Assembly: GCA_021812505.1 (NCBI GenBank)
Contig: JAKANG010000153.1
Coordinates: forward strand, 1 to 5,290
Direction of reading: 5' to 3'
Source of the DNA: Pseudomonadota bacterium
Lineage (GTDB): Bacteria > Pseudomonadota > Alphaproteobacteria > Rhizobiales > Beijerinckiaceae
Length of the DNA stretch: 5,290 nucleotides
Made by a program: the position numbers and the translations under genes. Below, piece by piece: positions 1 to 5,290 of the stretch (position 1 is its first letter; each line of letters begins with the position of its first letter). The notes under the pieces are model-generated. The model did no database searches. It had not been told where the DNA came from and saw only the letters and a program-made list of their open reading frames with translations.

Positions 1-414
1 GGTATGGCCGGTGAGCAGGAACCACGGCTCCGGCGCGCGGGTGCGGTCGGTGACCAGCAGGCAGATGTGCTCCGGCGTGTGGCCGGGGGTGTGAAGCACC
101 TCGGCCGTCACATTGCCCAGCGGCAGGATGTCGCGGTCCTTCACCCCGCGAAAGGCAGGTTTGGCGTCCGCGCCGGCGAACAGCACATATTCGGCCCCGG
201 CGGCTTCCGCGAGCTGGCGGCCGGACGAGGCGTGATCGGCGTGGATATGGGTGTCCACGACATAGAGAATTTTCATCCCCGTATCCTGCGCGGCTTGCAG
301 ATAGGGCGCGATGTCGCCGATCGGATCGACCACCGCGGCGCAGGATTTGCCGCCGCACCCGAAAAGATAGGACGCGCCGACCGGGTTCATATGGAGGAAT
401 TGTCTGAGGATCAC
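1..414 (-). CDS. MBL-fold metallo-hydrolase, persulfide dioxygenase-like (3' end beyond window)
   Basis: The visible 138 N-terminal residues begin MILRQFLHMNPVGASYLFGC and show the metallo-beta-lactamase fold. The metal-binding motif HIHADH is at residues 56-61 within VVDTHIHADHASSG, and the next ligand His lies in HTPGHTPEH (His112). This layout is typical of the ETHE1/Blh-like branch, whose characterised members oxidise glutathione persulfide in the cytoplasm; that activity is inferred here. The GTG start at 412-414 is chosen because GGGAG lies 6 nt upstream and because the N-terminus MILRQFL fits the family; an ATG eight codons inside (388-390) is less likely. The last visible residues are LLTGHT, where the family usually reads TGDT, so a metal-ligand Asp appears replaced by His137. 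The gene diverges from an ArsR-rhodanese regulator that probably controls it. It could instead be a glyoxalase II-like hydrolase; the missing C-terminal half would help decide. Confidence 0.9.
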   Translation of the reverse strand, partial: MILRQFLHMNPVGASYLFGCGGKSCAAVVDPIGDIAPYLQAAQDTGMKILYVVDTHIHADHASSGRQLAEAAGAEYVLFAGADAKPAFRGVKDRDILPLGNVTAEVLHTPGHTPEHICLLVTDRTRAPEPWFLLTGHT

Positions 415-420
415 GCGCGG

Positions 421-425
421 CTCCC
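421..425 (-). promoter_or_regulatory. Ribosome binding site of the MBL-fold gene
   Basis: GGGAG on the minus strand ends 6 nt before the GTG at 412-414. It decides for this GTG start over the ATG at 388-390. Confidence 0.6.
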
Positions 426-477
426 ATCTTGCCGAAGATCGAATCCGCCGGTTTTTCTTGCGCCGCGAATGCGTCGC

Positions 478-509
478 TTGACATTGCCCGGCCGATGCCA
501 TTCAATAAT
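478..509 (+). promoter_or_regulatory. Possible promoter of the arsR-rhodanese gene
   Basis: A perfect TTGACA lies at 478-483. The best -10-like match is AATAAT at 504-509 (five of six consensus bases), but the 20-nt spacing is longer than ideal; TTCAAT at 501-506 has the ideal 17-nt spacing but a poorer match. If either is used, the inverted repeat at 500-519 would overlap the -10 region and repressor binding would block transcription. The start site is not determined by sequence alone. Confidence 0.35.
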
Positions 510-527
510 TATGTTGAATAGTTTAAT
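500..527. promoter_or_regulatory. Candidate ArsR-type operator between the divergent genes
   Basis: An AT-rich island in otherwise GC-rich DNA contains ATTCAA (500-505) and TTGAAT (514-519), a perfect 6-bp inverted repeat with an 8-nt spacer. A further TTTAAT (522-527) repeats the right arm in direct orientation with an 8-bp period. ArsR-family dimers bind AT-rich inverted repeats, and sulfide-responsive members (BigR, SqrR) use such sites near their own promoters. The site ends 12 bp before the regulator start codon, fitting autorepression, and may also control the divergent hydrolase. The assignment is inferred from symmetry and position. Confidence 0.6.
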
Positions 528-539
528 ATCGGGCCGCCG

Positions 540-1196
540 ATGTCAAGTCCCTCCCCCAAATTCGAGCTCTTCACGCGCTTTGCCGAGGTCGGCAAGGCGC
601 TGGGCAACTCCCACCGGCTGGTCATCCTCGAATTGCTGGCGCAGCGCGAGCGCAGCGTTGACGATCTGGCCTCGGCGGCCCGCCTTTCGGTGGCCAATGC
701 GTCGCAGCATCTGCGCTTGATGCGCAAGGTCGGGCTGCTCGTTTCCCGCCGCAATGGCGCCCATATTCTTTACCGGGTGAACGACCCCGCCGTGCTCGAT
801 CTTGTCGCGGCCCTGCACCGCGTGGGCGAGCGCAATGTCGCCGAGGTCCGGGAAATCGTCGGCGGCTATTTCCGCGAGCGCGACGCGCTGGAGCCGGTGT
901 CGCGCCAGGAATTGTCGCGGCGGATGCGGGACGGGCTGGTGACCGTGCTCGATGTCCGCCCGGAGGACGAATTCGACGCCGGCCATCTGCCGCAGGCGAT
1001 CAACGCGCCATTACGGGAACTGGAGAAGCAGTTGCGCGATCTGCCCAAGGACCGCGACGTCGTCGCCTATTGCCGCGGTCCTTACTGCGTCTTCGCCTTC
1101 GAGGCCGTGGCGCTGCTGCGCCAGCACGGCTTTTCGGCGCGCCGCCTGGAGGATGGTTTTCCGGAATGGAAGGCTTCCGGCCTGCCGGTCGATTGA
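540..1196 (+). CDS. ArsR-family winged-helix regulator fused to a rhodanese domain
   Basis: This 218-aa cytoplasmic protein has an ArsR-type winged helix at about residues 8-100, with the recognition helix near VANASQHLRLMRKVGL (51-66) and the wing at about 67-80. A rhodanese domain follows at about 120-218, with VTVLDVRPEDEF (134-145), the active-site loop CRGPYC (178-183) and the C-terminal DGFPEW motif (205-210). The rhodanese Cys can carry a persulfide, so the protein probably senses reactive sulfur and derepresses its targets; that is inference from the fusion. The only cysteines are Cys178 and Cys183, both in the rhodanese loop, so the winged helix lacks the dithiol switch of BigR/SqrR. 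The ATG at 540 is chosen because an in-frame TAG lies at 519-521 with no other start between. No clear Shine-Dalgarno precedes it, so a very short or absent leader is possible. It diverges from a persulfide dioxygenase-like gene, its likely target. Confidence 0.95.
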   Translation: MSSPSPKFELFTRFAEVGKALGNSHRLVILELLAQRERSVDDLASAARLSVANASQHLRLMRKVGLLVSRRNGAHILYRVNDPAVLDLVAALHRVGERNVAEVREIVGGYFRERDALEPVSRQELSRRMRDGLVTVLDVRPEDEFDAGHLPQAINAPLRELEKQLRDLPKDRDVVAYCRGPYCVFAFEAVALLRQHGFSARRLEDGFPEWKASGLPVD

Positions 1197-1272
1197 ATCC
1201 GGCGGAGATCGACAGCGCGGGGAATTCCCTTGGCGACGCGCCCAGCTCTTTACGCGAACGGGACCGACGCCC

Positions 1273-1413
1273 TCACCGCGCCGAACGCATCGGCCGCACA
1301 TCGAGGCCGCGGACCTTCTGGCCAAGCGTGTTGCGATTGAGGTCGAGCCAACCGGCTTCGGCCGCGGACATTCGCGTTTCAACCGCCGCTCGCGACCTTG
1401 GCTGTCTTCTCAT
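1273..1413 (-). pseudogene. Remnant of an ntrC-like gene (C-terminal Fis-type helix-turn-helix)
   Basis: A 46-codon frame runs from ATG 1411-1413 to TGA 1273-1275, with an in-frame TAA directly upstream at 1417-1419. Its last 22 residues (LNRNTL..KVR.LDVR.MRS.R) match the last 22 of the intact NtrC at 3098-4582 at 17 positions without gaps, and both end at the same stop position. The match weakens upstream: RMSAAE resembles QIKAAE if two residues are inserted. In NtrC this segment is the DNA-binding Fis-type helix-turn-helix. The receiver and AAA+ domains are missing, so this is a truncated gene end. No Shine-Dalgarno is seen before the ATG. Comparing the 23 aligned codons, 8 are identical, 10 differ silently and 5 change the residue. 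It is therefore not a fresh copy, and may derive from a diverged homologue. A functional micro-protein consisting of a bare Fis-like domain is a less likely alternative. Confidence 0.75.
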
Positions 1414-1451
1414 TTTTTAACGACCGTGCAAAAATTTTCCGAGCAAGCCCA

Positions 1452-1468
1452 GCCGCCGCCACGGCGGC
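1452..1468. repeat. GC-rich inverted repeat in the transporter leader
   Basis: GCCGCCG (1452-1458) and CGGCGGC (1462-1468) form a perfect 7-bp stem with a 3-nt CCA loop, 14 nt before the transporter Shine-Dalgarno. No T-run follows on the plus strand, so it is not a canonical terminator. On the minus strand a run of five T follows only after about 15 nt. It could stabilise the mRNA leader or have no role. Confidence 0.45.
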
Positions 1469-1482
1469 GAGAATTGCGGCGC

Positions 1483-1493
1483 AAGGAAAGGAA
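1483..1493 (+). promoter_or_regulatory. Ribosome binding site of the atoE-like gene
   Basis: The purine tract AAGGAAAGGAA has its second GGA 6 nt before the ATG at 1499-1501. It fixes this start for the transporter. Confidence 0.7.
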
Positions 1494-1498
1494 CGTCC

Positions 1499-2941
1499 AT
1501 GACCGGCTCCACGAACGCCCCCGGCGACGCCGCGCAGCAAGGGAGTCTGGTCAGACTGGCGATCGGCTTCACGGCATGGGCCGAACGCTGGTTTCCCGAC
1601 GCCTTCATCTTTGTGGCCATCGCCGTCGTCATCGTCGCCGCGGGCGCGATGATCAACGGCGCCACGCCGGAATCCGTCAGCATCGCCTTCGGCGCCGGAT
1701 TCTGGAGCCTGATTACCTTCACCATGCAAATGGCGTTCGTCGCGATCGGCGGCTATGTCGTCGCTTCCTCCACGCCAGCCGCCCGTCTTATCCGCGCCCT
1801 CGCGGCATGGCCGAAAAGCGGGGTAAGCGCGGTCGGAATGGTGGCCGCGGTCAGCACCACGGCCTCGCTCCTCAACTGGGGGTTCAGCCTGATTTTCAGC
1901 GGGCTGCTGGTGCTCGCCCTCGCCAGACGGCGCGACCTTCGCATGGACTATCGCGCCGCGGGCGCGGCGGCTTATCTCGGCCTGGGATCCGTCTGGGCGC
2001 TCGGCCTGTCCTCTTCGTCGGCCCTGCTGCAGGCGAACGCCGCAAGCCTGCCCAAGAGCCTGCTGCCGGTCACCGGCGTCATCCCCTTCACAGAAACCAT
2101 CTTCCTGTGGCAATCGATGATAATCGCCGTGATCAGCATCGTGGTGTCAACCCTGATCGCGACCTGGTCCGCCCCCGGGGCGGACAGGGCCCTGACGGCG
2201 GAAGCGATGGGGGTCGACGTCGCCGGCGACAAGGTTGAAGACCAGTCGCCAACCCAGCCCGGCGAATGGCTCGAACATTCGCCGATCGTGACGGTTTTAC
2301 TGGTCCTGGTAGCGGCGGGCTGGGTCATTCACGAATTTACGCGCCAAAGCGCGATGCTCGCCATTTCAAATCTGAATACCTACAATTTCATTTTCATCAT
2401 GGCCGGCCTGCTGTTGCACTGGCGGCCCAGGCGCTTTCTCAACGCCGTCGCCAAGGCGGTCCCGGCGACGACCGGCGTGCTGATCCAGTTCCCCTTCTAT
2501 GGCGCGATCACGGCCATCCTGACGCAGCCCAAAAACGGCGCGGGACATACCCTGTCGGATCAGATCGCGCATGCCTTCGTGAGCCTGACCACCCAGCACG
2601 TCTATCCGCTCGCGATCGGCGTCTATTCGGCGATCCTGGGATTTTTCGTCCCCTCGGGAGGCGGCAAGTGGCTCCTGGAAGCGCCTTATCTGATGAAGGC
2701 CGCGAACGATCTCCAAGTGAACCTTGGCTGGGCGGTCCAAGTCTATAACGCGGCCGAAGCACTGCCAAACCTCATCAATCCATTCTGGATGCTGCCGCTG
2801 CTCGGCGTTCTCGGCCTCCGCGCGCGCAATATCGTCGGCTTCACTTTCCTGCAATTGCTGGTCATGCTGCCGCTGGTGCTGTTCCTGTTGTGGGCCCTCG
2901 CCTATACGCTCCCCTATCATCCGCCGGTGATGCCGAATTAG
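1499..2941 (+). CDS. atoE: AtoE-family short-chain fatty acid transporter
   Basis: This 480-aa, very hydrophobic inner-membrane protein belongs to the SCFA_trans (AtoE) family, which is associated with uptake of short-chain fatty acids such as acetoacetate or butyrate. Family hallmarks seen are NWGFSLIFSG (126-135), QFPFYG (330-335), FFVPSGGGKWLLEAPYLM (382-399) and EALPNLINPFWMLPLLG (420-436). Hydrophobic segments lie at about 34-52, 70-90, 110-140, 155-175, 203-222, 262-278, 295-306, 322-342, 368-385, 425-440 and 447-470, giving roughly 11 spans. A polar loop at about 225-260 splits the protein. The length is slightly above E. coli AtoE (about 440 aa). The start is supported by a strong Shine-Dalgarno. 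No acetoacetate-CoA transferase or thiolase lies beside it, so the substrate is open. It converges on ntrC and is flanked by two ntrC-like 3' ends, which hints at acquisition or relocation. Confidence 0.92.
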   Translation: MTGSTNAPGDAAQQGSLVRLAIGFTAWAERWFPDAFIFVAIAVVIVAAGAMINGATPESVSIAFGAGFWSLITFTMQMAFVAIGGYVVASSTPAARLIRALAAWPKSGVSAVGMVAAVSTTASLLNWGFSLIFSGLLVLALARRRDLRMDYRAAGAAAYLGLGSVWALGLSSSSALLQANAASLPKSLLPVTGVIPFTETIFLWQSMIIAVISIVVSTLIATWSAPGADRALTAEAMGVDVAGDKVEDQSPTQPGEWLEHSPIVTVLLVLVAAGWVIHEFTRQSAMLAISNLNTYNFIFIMAGLLLHWRPRRFLNAVAKAVPATTGVLIQFPFYGAITAILTQPKNGAGHTLSDQIAHAFVSLTTQHVYPLAIGVYSAILGFFVPSGGGKWLLEAPYLMKAANDLQVNLGWAVQVYNAAEALPNLINPFWMLPLLGVLGLRARNIVGFTFLQLLVMLPLVLFLLWALAYTLPYHPPVMPN

Positions 2942-2948
2942 GCTTGTC

Positions 2949-3036
2949 AAATCGCGACGCCGACGCGCCGCCCGCAATCGCCGACCTGACTCTGCATTGA
3001 AGATAACGCTCGCGATTTTACGTTGGCCGTCGGCGA
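2949..3036. repeat. Two interleaved inverted repeats in the convergent gap
   Basis: AAATCGCGA (2949-2957) pairs with TCGCGATTT (3010-3018), and TCGCCGAC (2978-2985) pairs with GTCGGCGA (3029-3036); both are perfect. The arms interleave, so both could form in one RNA only as a pseudoknot. They lie between the convergent transporter and ntrC stop codons, where terminators are expected, but loops of 52 and 43 nt and the lack of a U-tract argue against ordinary intrinsic terminators. Chance pairing in a 156-bp gap is possible. Confidence 0.35.
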
Positions 3037-3097
3037 GAACGCCAGGAGTAGGCGCGCAAATCTGACTTGCCCGTTGGCTCCCCCCCGCCGCCAAAGT

Positions 3098-4582
3098 TCA
3101 CCTTGACGAGCGCATCAGCCTCACGTCGAGGTCGCGCACTTTTTTGCGCAAGGTGTTGCGGTTCAGCCCCAAAAGCTCCGCGGCCTTGATCTGGTTGCCT
3201 CTCGTCGCGGCAAGCGCGATCGAGATCAGCGGATATTCGATCTCGCGCAGGATGCGGTGATAGAGGCCGGGCGGCGGCAGCCTGTCGCCGTGGGCCTTGA
3301 ACAGATCCGTCAGGTGGCGCTCGCCCGCCATGGCGAGCGATTCGTCGAGGTCGCGCGTCGGCGCGGTGGCCGAAGGCGCCGGACCGGCGGGCGGGGCCAG
3401 AAAGGCGCCGCTTTCGCGCGAAATATCGAGGCCCAGTTCGGCTACGATGATCTGCTCGGAAATCATTTCCTGCGGATAGAGCGCGGCCAGGCGGCGGACG
3501 AGATTTTCCAGTTCGCGAATGTTGCCCGGCCAGCGATAGCGCTTCATCCGCTCCAGCGCCGCCGGCTCCAGCACCTTCAGCGGCAGTCCTTCGCTTGCCG
3601 CCTGGGTAAAAAAATGCCGCGCCAGATCGCCGATGTCCTCGGCGCGCTCGCGCAAGGGCGGCAGGCGCAAGGGCACGACATTGAGGCGGAAGAACAGGTC
3701 CTCGCGGAACAGGCCCTGCTGGATCAGGATGCGCAGGTCCTTATTCGTCGCCGCGACGATGCGGACATTGGACTTGATCGGGGTGCGGCCGCCGACAGTA
3801 GTGTATTCGCCCTGCTGGAGCACGCGCAGGAGCCGGGTCTGAGCGTCCATCGGCATGTCGCCGATTTCGTCGAGGAACAGCGTGCCGCCCTCGGCCTGCT
3901 CGAAACGGCCGACCGAACGCTGGCTGGCGCCGGTGAAGGCCCCCTTCTCGTGGCCGAACAATTCGCTTTCGATCAGGTCGCGCGGAATGGCGGCGACATT
4001 GATGGCGACGAAGGGCCCCTTCTTGCGCTTGCCGTAATCGTGCAGGGCGCGGGCGACCAGTTCCTTGCCGGTGCCGGATTCGCCGGTGATCATCACGGTC
4101 AGGTCGGACTGCATCAGCCGCGCCAGAGCGCGATAGATGTCCTGCATGGCGGGCGAGCGCCCGATCAGCGGCATGCCCTCGATCTCCTCGGGCTCCGGCG
4201 CGGGCGGGCGGTTCCGGGGCTCGCTCAGCGCCCGTCCGACGACAGCCAGAAGCTCCTTGAGGTCGAAGGGCTTGGGCAGATATTCATAGGCGCCGCGCTC
4301 GGAGGCCTTGATCGCCGTCATGAAAGTGTTCTGCGCGCTCATGACGATGACCGGCAGATCCGGCCGCGCCTTTTTCACCCGCGGCAGAAGCTCGAAGGCG
4401 TTTTCGTCGGGCATCACCACGTCGGTGATGACCAGATCGCCCTCGCCGGACTGAATCCAGCGCCACAGGGTGGCGGCGGCGCCGGTGGTGCGCACTTCAT
4501 ATCCCGCGCGCGTCAGCGCCTGACCGACGACCGTCCGGATGGCCGCGTCGTCGTCCGCCACGAGAATATTGCCGGTGGGCAT
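3098..4582 (-). CDS. ntrC: Nitrogen regulation response regulator NtrC (sigma-54 activator)
   Basis: This 494-aa protein is a complete NtrC. The receiver domain (about 1-120) has the acidic pair Asp11/Asp12, phospho-acceptor Asp54 in [10 protein letters not shown], Ser82 and Lys104. The AAA+ sigma-54 interaction domain (about 139-375) has Walker A GESGTGKE (167-174), the sigma-54-contacting GAFTGA loop (214-219), Walker B GGTLFLDE (232-239), arginine-finger candidates Arg293/Arg299 and sensor [10 protein letters not shown] (351-358). A linker rich in Ala and Pro precedes the C-terminal Fis-type helix-turn-helix (about 452-494). Phosphorylated by NtrB under nitrogen limitation, it activates sigma-54 promoters of nitrogen assimilation genes. 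The ATG start has GGAGGT 6 nt upstream. The gene begins 26 nt after the ntrB stop codon, so the two are probably cotranscribed. The extended length relative to enteric NtrC (about 470 aa) is usual for alphaproteobacteria. All key residues are present. Confidence 0.97.
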   Translation of the reverse strand: MPTGNILVADDDAAIRTVVGQALTRAGYEVRTTGAAATLWRWIQSGEGDLVITDVVMPDENAFELLPRVKKARPDLPVIVMSAQNTFMTAIKASERGAYEYLPKPFDLKELLAVVGRALSEPRNRPPAPEPEEIEGMPLIGRSPAMQDIYRALARLMQSDLTVMITGESGTGKELVARALHDYGKRKKGPFVAINVAAIPRDLIESELFGHEKGAFTGASQRSVGRFEQAEGGTLFLDEIGDMPMDAQTRLLRVLQQGEYTTVGGRTPIKSNVRIVAATNKDLRILIQQGLFREDLFFRLNVVPLRLPPLRERAEDIGDLARHFFTQAASEGLPLKVLEPAALERMKRYRWPGNIRELENLVRRLAALYPQEMISEQIIVAELGLDISRESGAFLAPPAGPAPSATAPTRDLDESLAMAGERHLTDLFKAHGDRLPPPGLYHRILREIEYPLISIALAATRGNQIKAAELLGLNRNTLRKKVRDLDVRLMRSSR

Positions 4583-4588
4583 TCAATG

Positions 4589-4594
4589 ACCTCC
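4589..4594 (-). promoter_or_regulatory. Ribosome binding site of ntrC
   Basis: A near-consensus GGAGGT sits 6 nt before the ntrC ATG, inside the 26-nt ntrB-ntrC gap, so ntrC can be translated without coupling to ntrB. Confidence 0.75.
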
Positions 4595-4608
4595 AAAAAT
4601 TTCCAGAT

Positions 4609-5290
4609 TCAGGCGGCGCGAGCGGAATAGACGGGCATGAGCACACGGAAGAGCGTTTTTCGCGGAAGGGATTCGCATTCGATGACTCCCCCGTGATCGC
4701 CGACGATCTTCGCCACCAATGCAAGTCCGAGGCCAAAACCTGAAGCCTTGGTGGTGACGAAGGGATCGAACAGGTGGGACATCAGGTCGTCCGGCACGCC
4801 GGGGCCGTTGTCGCGCACGCAGAATTCCAGAGGCAGGCTGACCGGCGCCGCGTTGCCGGGCGCGCGGATGCTGACGCCGGGGCGAAAGGCCGTGGTCAGC
4901 TCGATCTCGCCATCGAGCGAATCCTCGCCGATCGCCTCTGCGGCGTTCTTGACCAGATTCAGGAAAACCTGGATCAGCTGGTCGCGATTGGCGAGCACCG
5001 GCGGCAGGGACGGATCGTAATTCTCGACGAAGCGGATGCGGCGCGCGAAGCCGGCTTGCGCGACGCGCCGAACGTGGTCGAACACCTCGTGAATATTGAC
5101 CGGACCGCGCTCGACCGGGCGGCCGTCGGAAAAAGCCTCCATCCGCTCGACCAGCGACACGATGCGGTCGGTCTCGTCGCAGATCAGGCGGCACAGGGCG
5201 CGGTCGTCGTCGCCCACCGCCGTGTCGAGCAATTGCGCGGCGCCGCGAATGCCCGACAGCGGATTCTTGATCTCGTGGGCGAGCATGGAG
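4609..5290 (-). CDS. ntrB: Nitrogen regulation sensor kinase NtrB (5' end beyond window)
   Basis: The visible 226 C-terminal residues carry the kinase core of NtrB. They begin with the H-box [21 protein letters not shown] (phosphorylated His four residues into MLAHE) and the dimerisation helices, followed by the N-box [10 protein letters not shown], the G1 box RDNGPGVPD, the F-box FDPFVTTK and the G2 box GFGLGLALV. The H-box lies right at the window edge, so the true start and the N-terminal PAS-type sensory domain are off the right side; the Met at 5284-5286 is internal. NtrB is a cytoplasmic kinase and phosphatase for NtrC, controlled by PII proteins in characterised systems. It lies immediately upstream of ntrC in the same orientation with a 26-nt gap. 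In many relatives a dusB/nifR3 gene precedes it, which cannot be checked here. The kinase motifs are intact. Confidence 0.95.
   Translation of the reverse strand, partial: SMLAHEIKNPLSGIRGAAQLLDTAVGDDDRALCRLICDETDRIVSLVERMEAFSDGRPVERGPVNIHEVFDHVRRVAQAGFARRIRFVENYDPSLPPVLANRDQLIQVFLNLVKNAAEAIGEDSLDGEIELTTAFRPGVSIRAPGNAAPVSLPLEFCVRDNGPGVPDDLMSHLFDPFVTTKASGFGLGLALVAKIVGDHGGVIECESLPRKTLFRVLMPVYSARAA

Larger units (their letters stand above)
1197..1498. other. 302-bp gap between the regulator and the transporter gene
   Basis: This stretch holds no intact recognised gene. It contains the ntrC-like remnant on the minus strand (1273-1413), an AT-rich patch at about 1411-1438 that could hold the transporter promoter though no convincing -35/-10 pair is visible, a GC-rich hairpin (1452-1468), and the transporter ribosome binding site. 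No U-tract terminator is evident after the regulator gene. Confidence 0.6.

Noticed and set aside
4..720. Long plus-strand open frame of 238 codons
   Set aside because: It is antisense to the MBL-fold gene, runs through the operator region and overlaps the regulator in another frame. It is rich in Arg and Gly with no domain, as expected of a GC-rich shadow.
1011..1382. Minus-strand open frame of 123 codons across the regulator end and the gap
   Set aside because: It overlaps the ntrC-like remnant in a different frame, and the remnant frame carries the homology.
1452..1468. Hairpin as an intrinsic terminator for the regulator
   Set aside because: No T-run follows on the plus strand, and it lies about 255 bp past the regulator stop, right before the transporter ribosome site.
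952..2238. Plus-strand open frame of 428 codons
   Set aside because: It covers the end of the regulator, the gap and half of the transporter in the wrong frame. The product is Arg-rich low-complexity sequence, while the overlapped frames encode clear domains.
3080..3086. Run of seven C residues near the ntrC stop
   Set aside because: It is a short homopolymer in noncoding GC-rich DNA with no link to a feature.
2366..3094. Minus-strand open frame of 242 codons opposite the transporter
   Set aside because: It is antisense to the conserved AtoE-family frame, with charged repetitive composition and no recognisable motif.
3257..4630. Plus-strand open frame of 457 codons opposite ntrC
   Set aside because: It mirrors the highly conserved ntrC frame. 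Long antisense frames are common opposite GC-rich genes with strong third-position GC.
1..5290. CRISPR arrays, tRNA or rRNA genes, insertion sequences, integrases
   Set aside because: No regularly spaced repeats, tRNA-like cloverleaf, rRNA segments or transposase/integrase motifs were found on either strand.

Overview
The window is GC-rich and looks like an alphaproteobacterial chromosome, most likely Hyphomicrobiales/Rhizobiales. This rests on the NtrB-NtrC pair, the ArsR-rhodanese regulator style and codon use; genus is not resolvable. There are five protein-coding genes, two of them cut by the window edges, plus one gene remnant.

Left block (1-1196): a divergent pair. On the minus strand is the N-terminal part of a metallo-beta-lactamase-fold hydrolase of the persulfide dioxygenase-like (ETHE1/Blh) type. 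On the plus strand is a regulator that fuses an ArsR-type winged helix to a rhodanese domain with the active-site loop CRGPYC. The 125-bp gap between them holds an AT-rich stretch with the inverted repeat ATTCAA-N8-TTGAAT, a good candidate for a shared operator. Together they look like a self-regulated reactive-sulfur sensing and detoxification module.

Middle block (1197-3097): an AtoE-family short-chain fatty acid transporter (plus strand, 480 aa) with its own strong ribosome binding site and no obvious operon partner. Its 302-bp upstream gap contains, on the minus strand, a short open frame (1273-1413) whose C-terminal half closely matches the C-terminal Fis-type DNA-binding end of the intact NtrC encoded at 3098-4582, down to the stop codon. 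This is a truncated, diverged ntrC-like 3' end. The transporter is therefore bracketed by two same-orientation copies of an ntrC 3' end, which suggests insertion or rearrangement at this spot.

Right block (3098-5290, minus strand): ntrC (complete) preceded by ntrB (5' end off the window), a two-component system for nitrogen control acting with sigma-54. The ntrYX genes that often follow ntrC in this class are not downstream; the convergent transporter gene sits there instead.

The most notable new observation is the ntrC-like remnant. Next come the Cys-free winged helix of the regulator with its operator-like repeat, and a His at the position where the hydrolase family normally has a metal-binding Asp.
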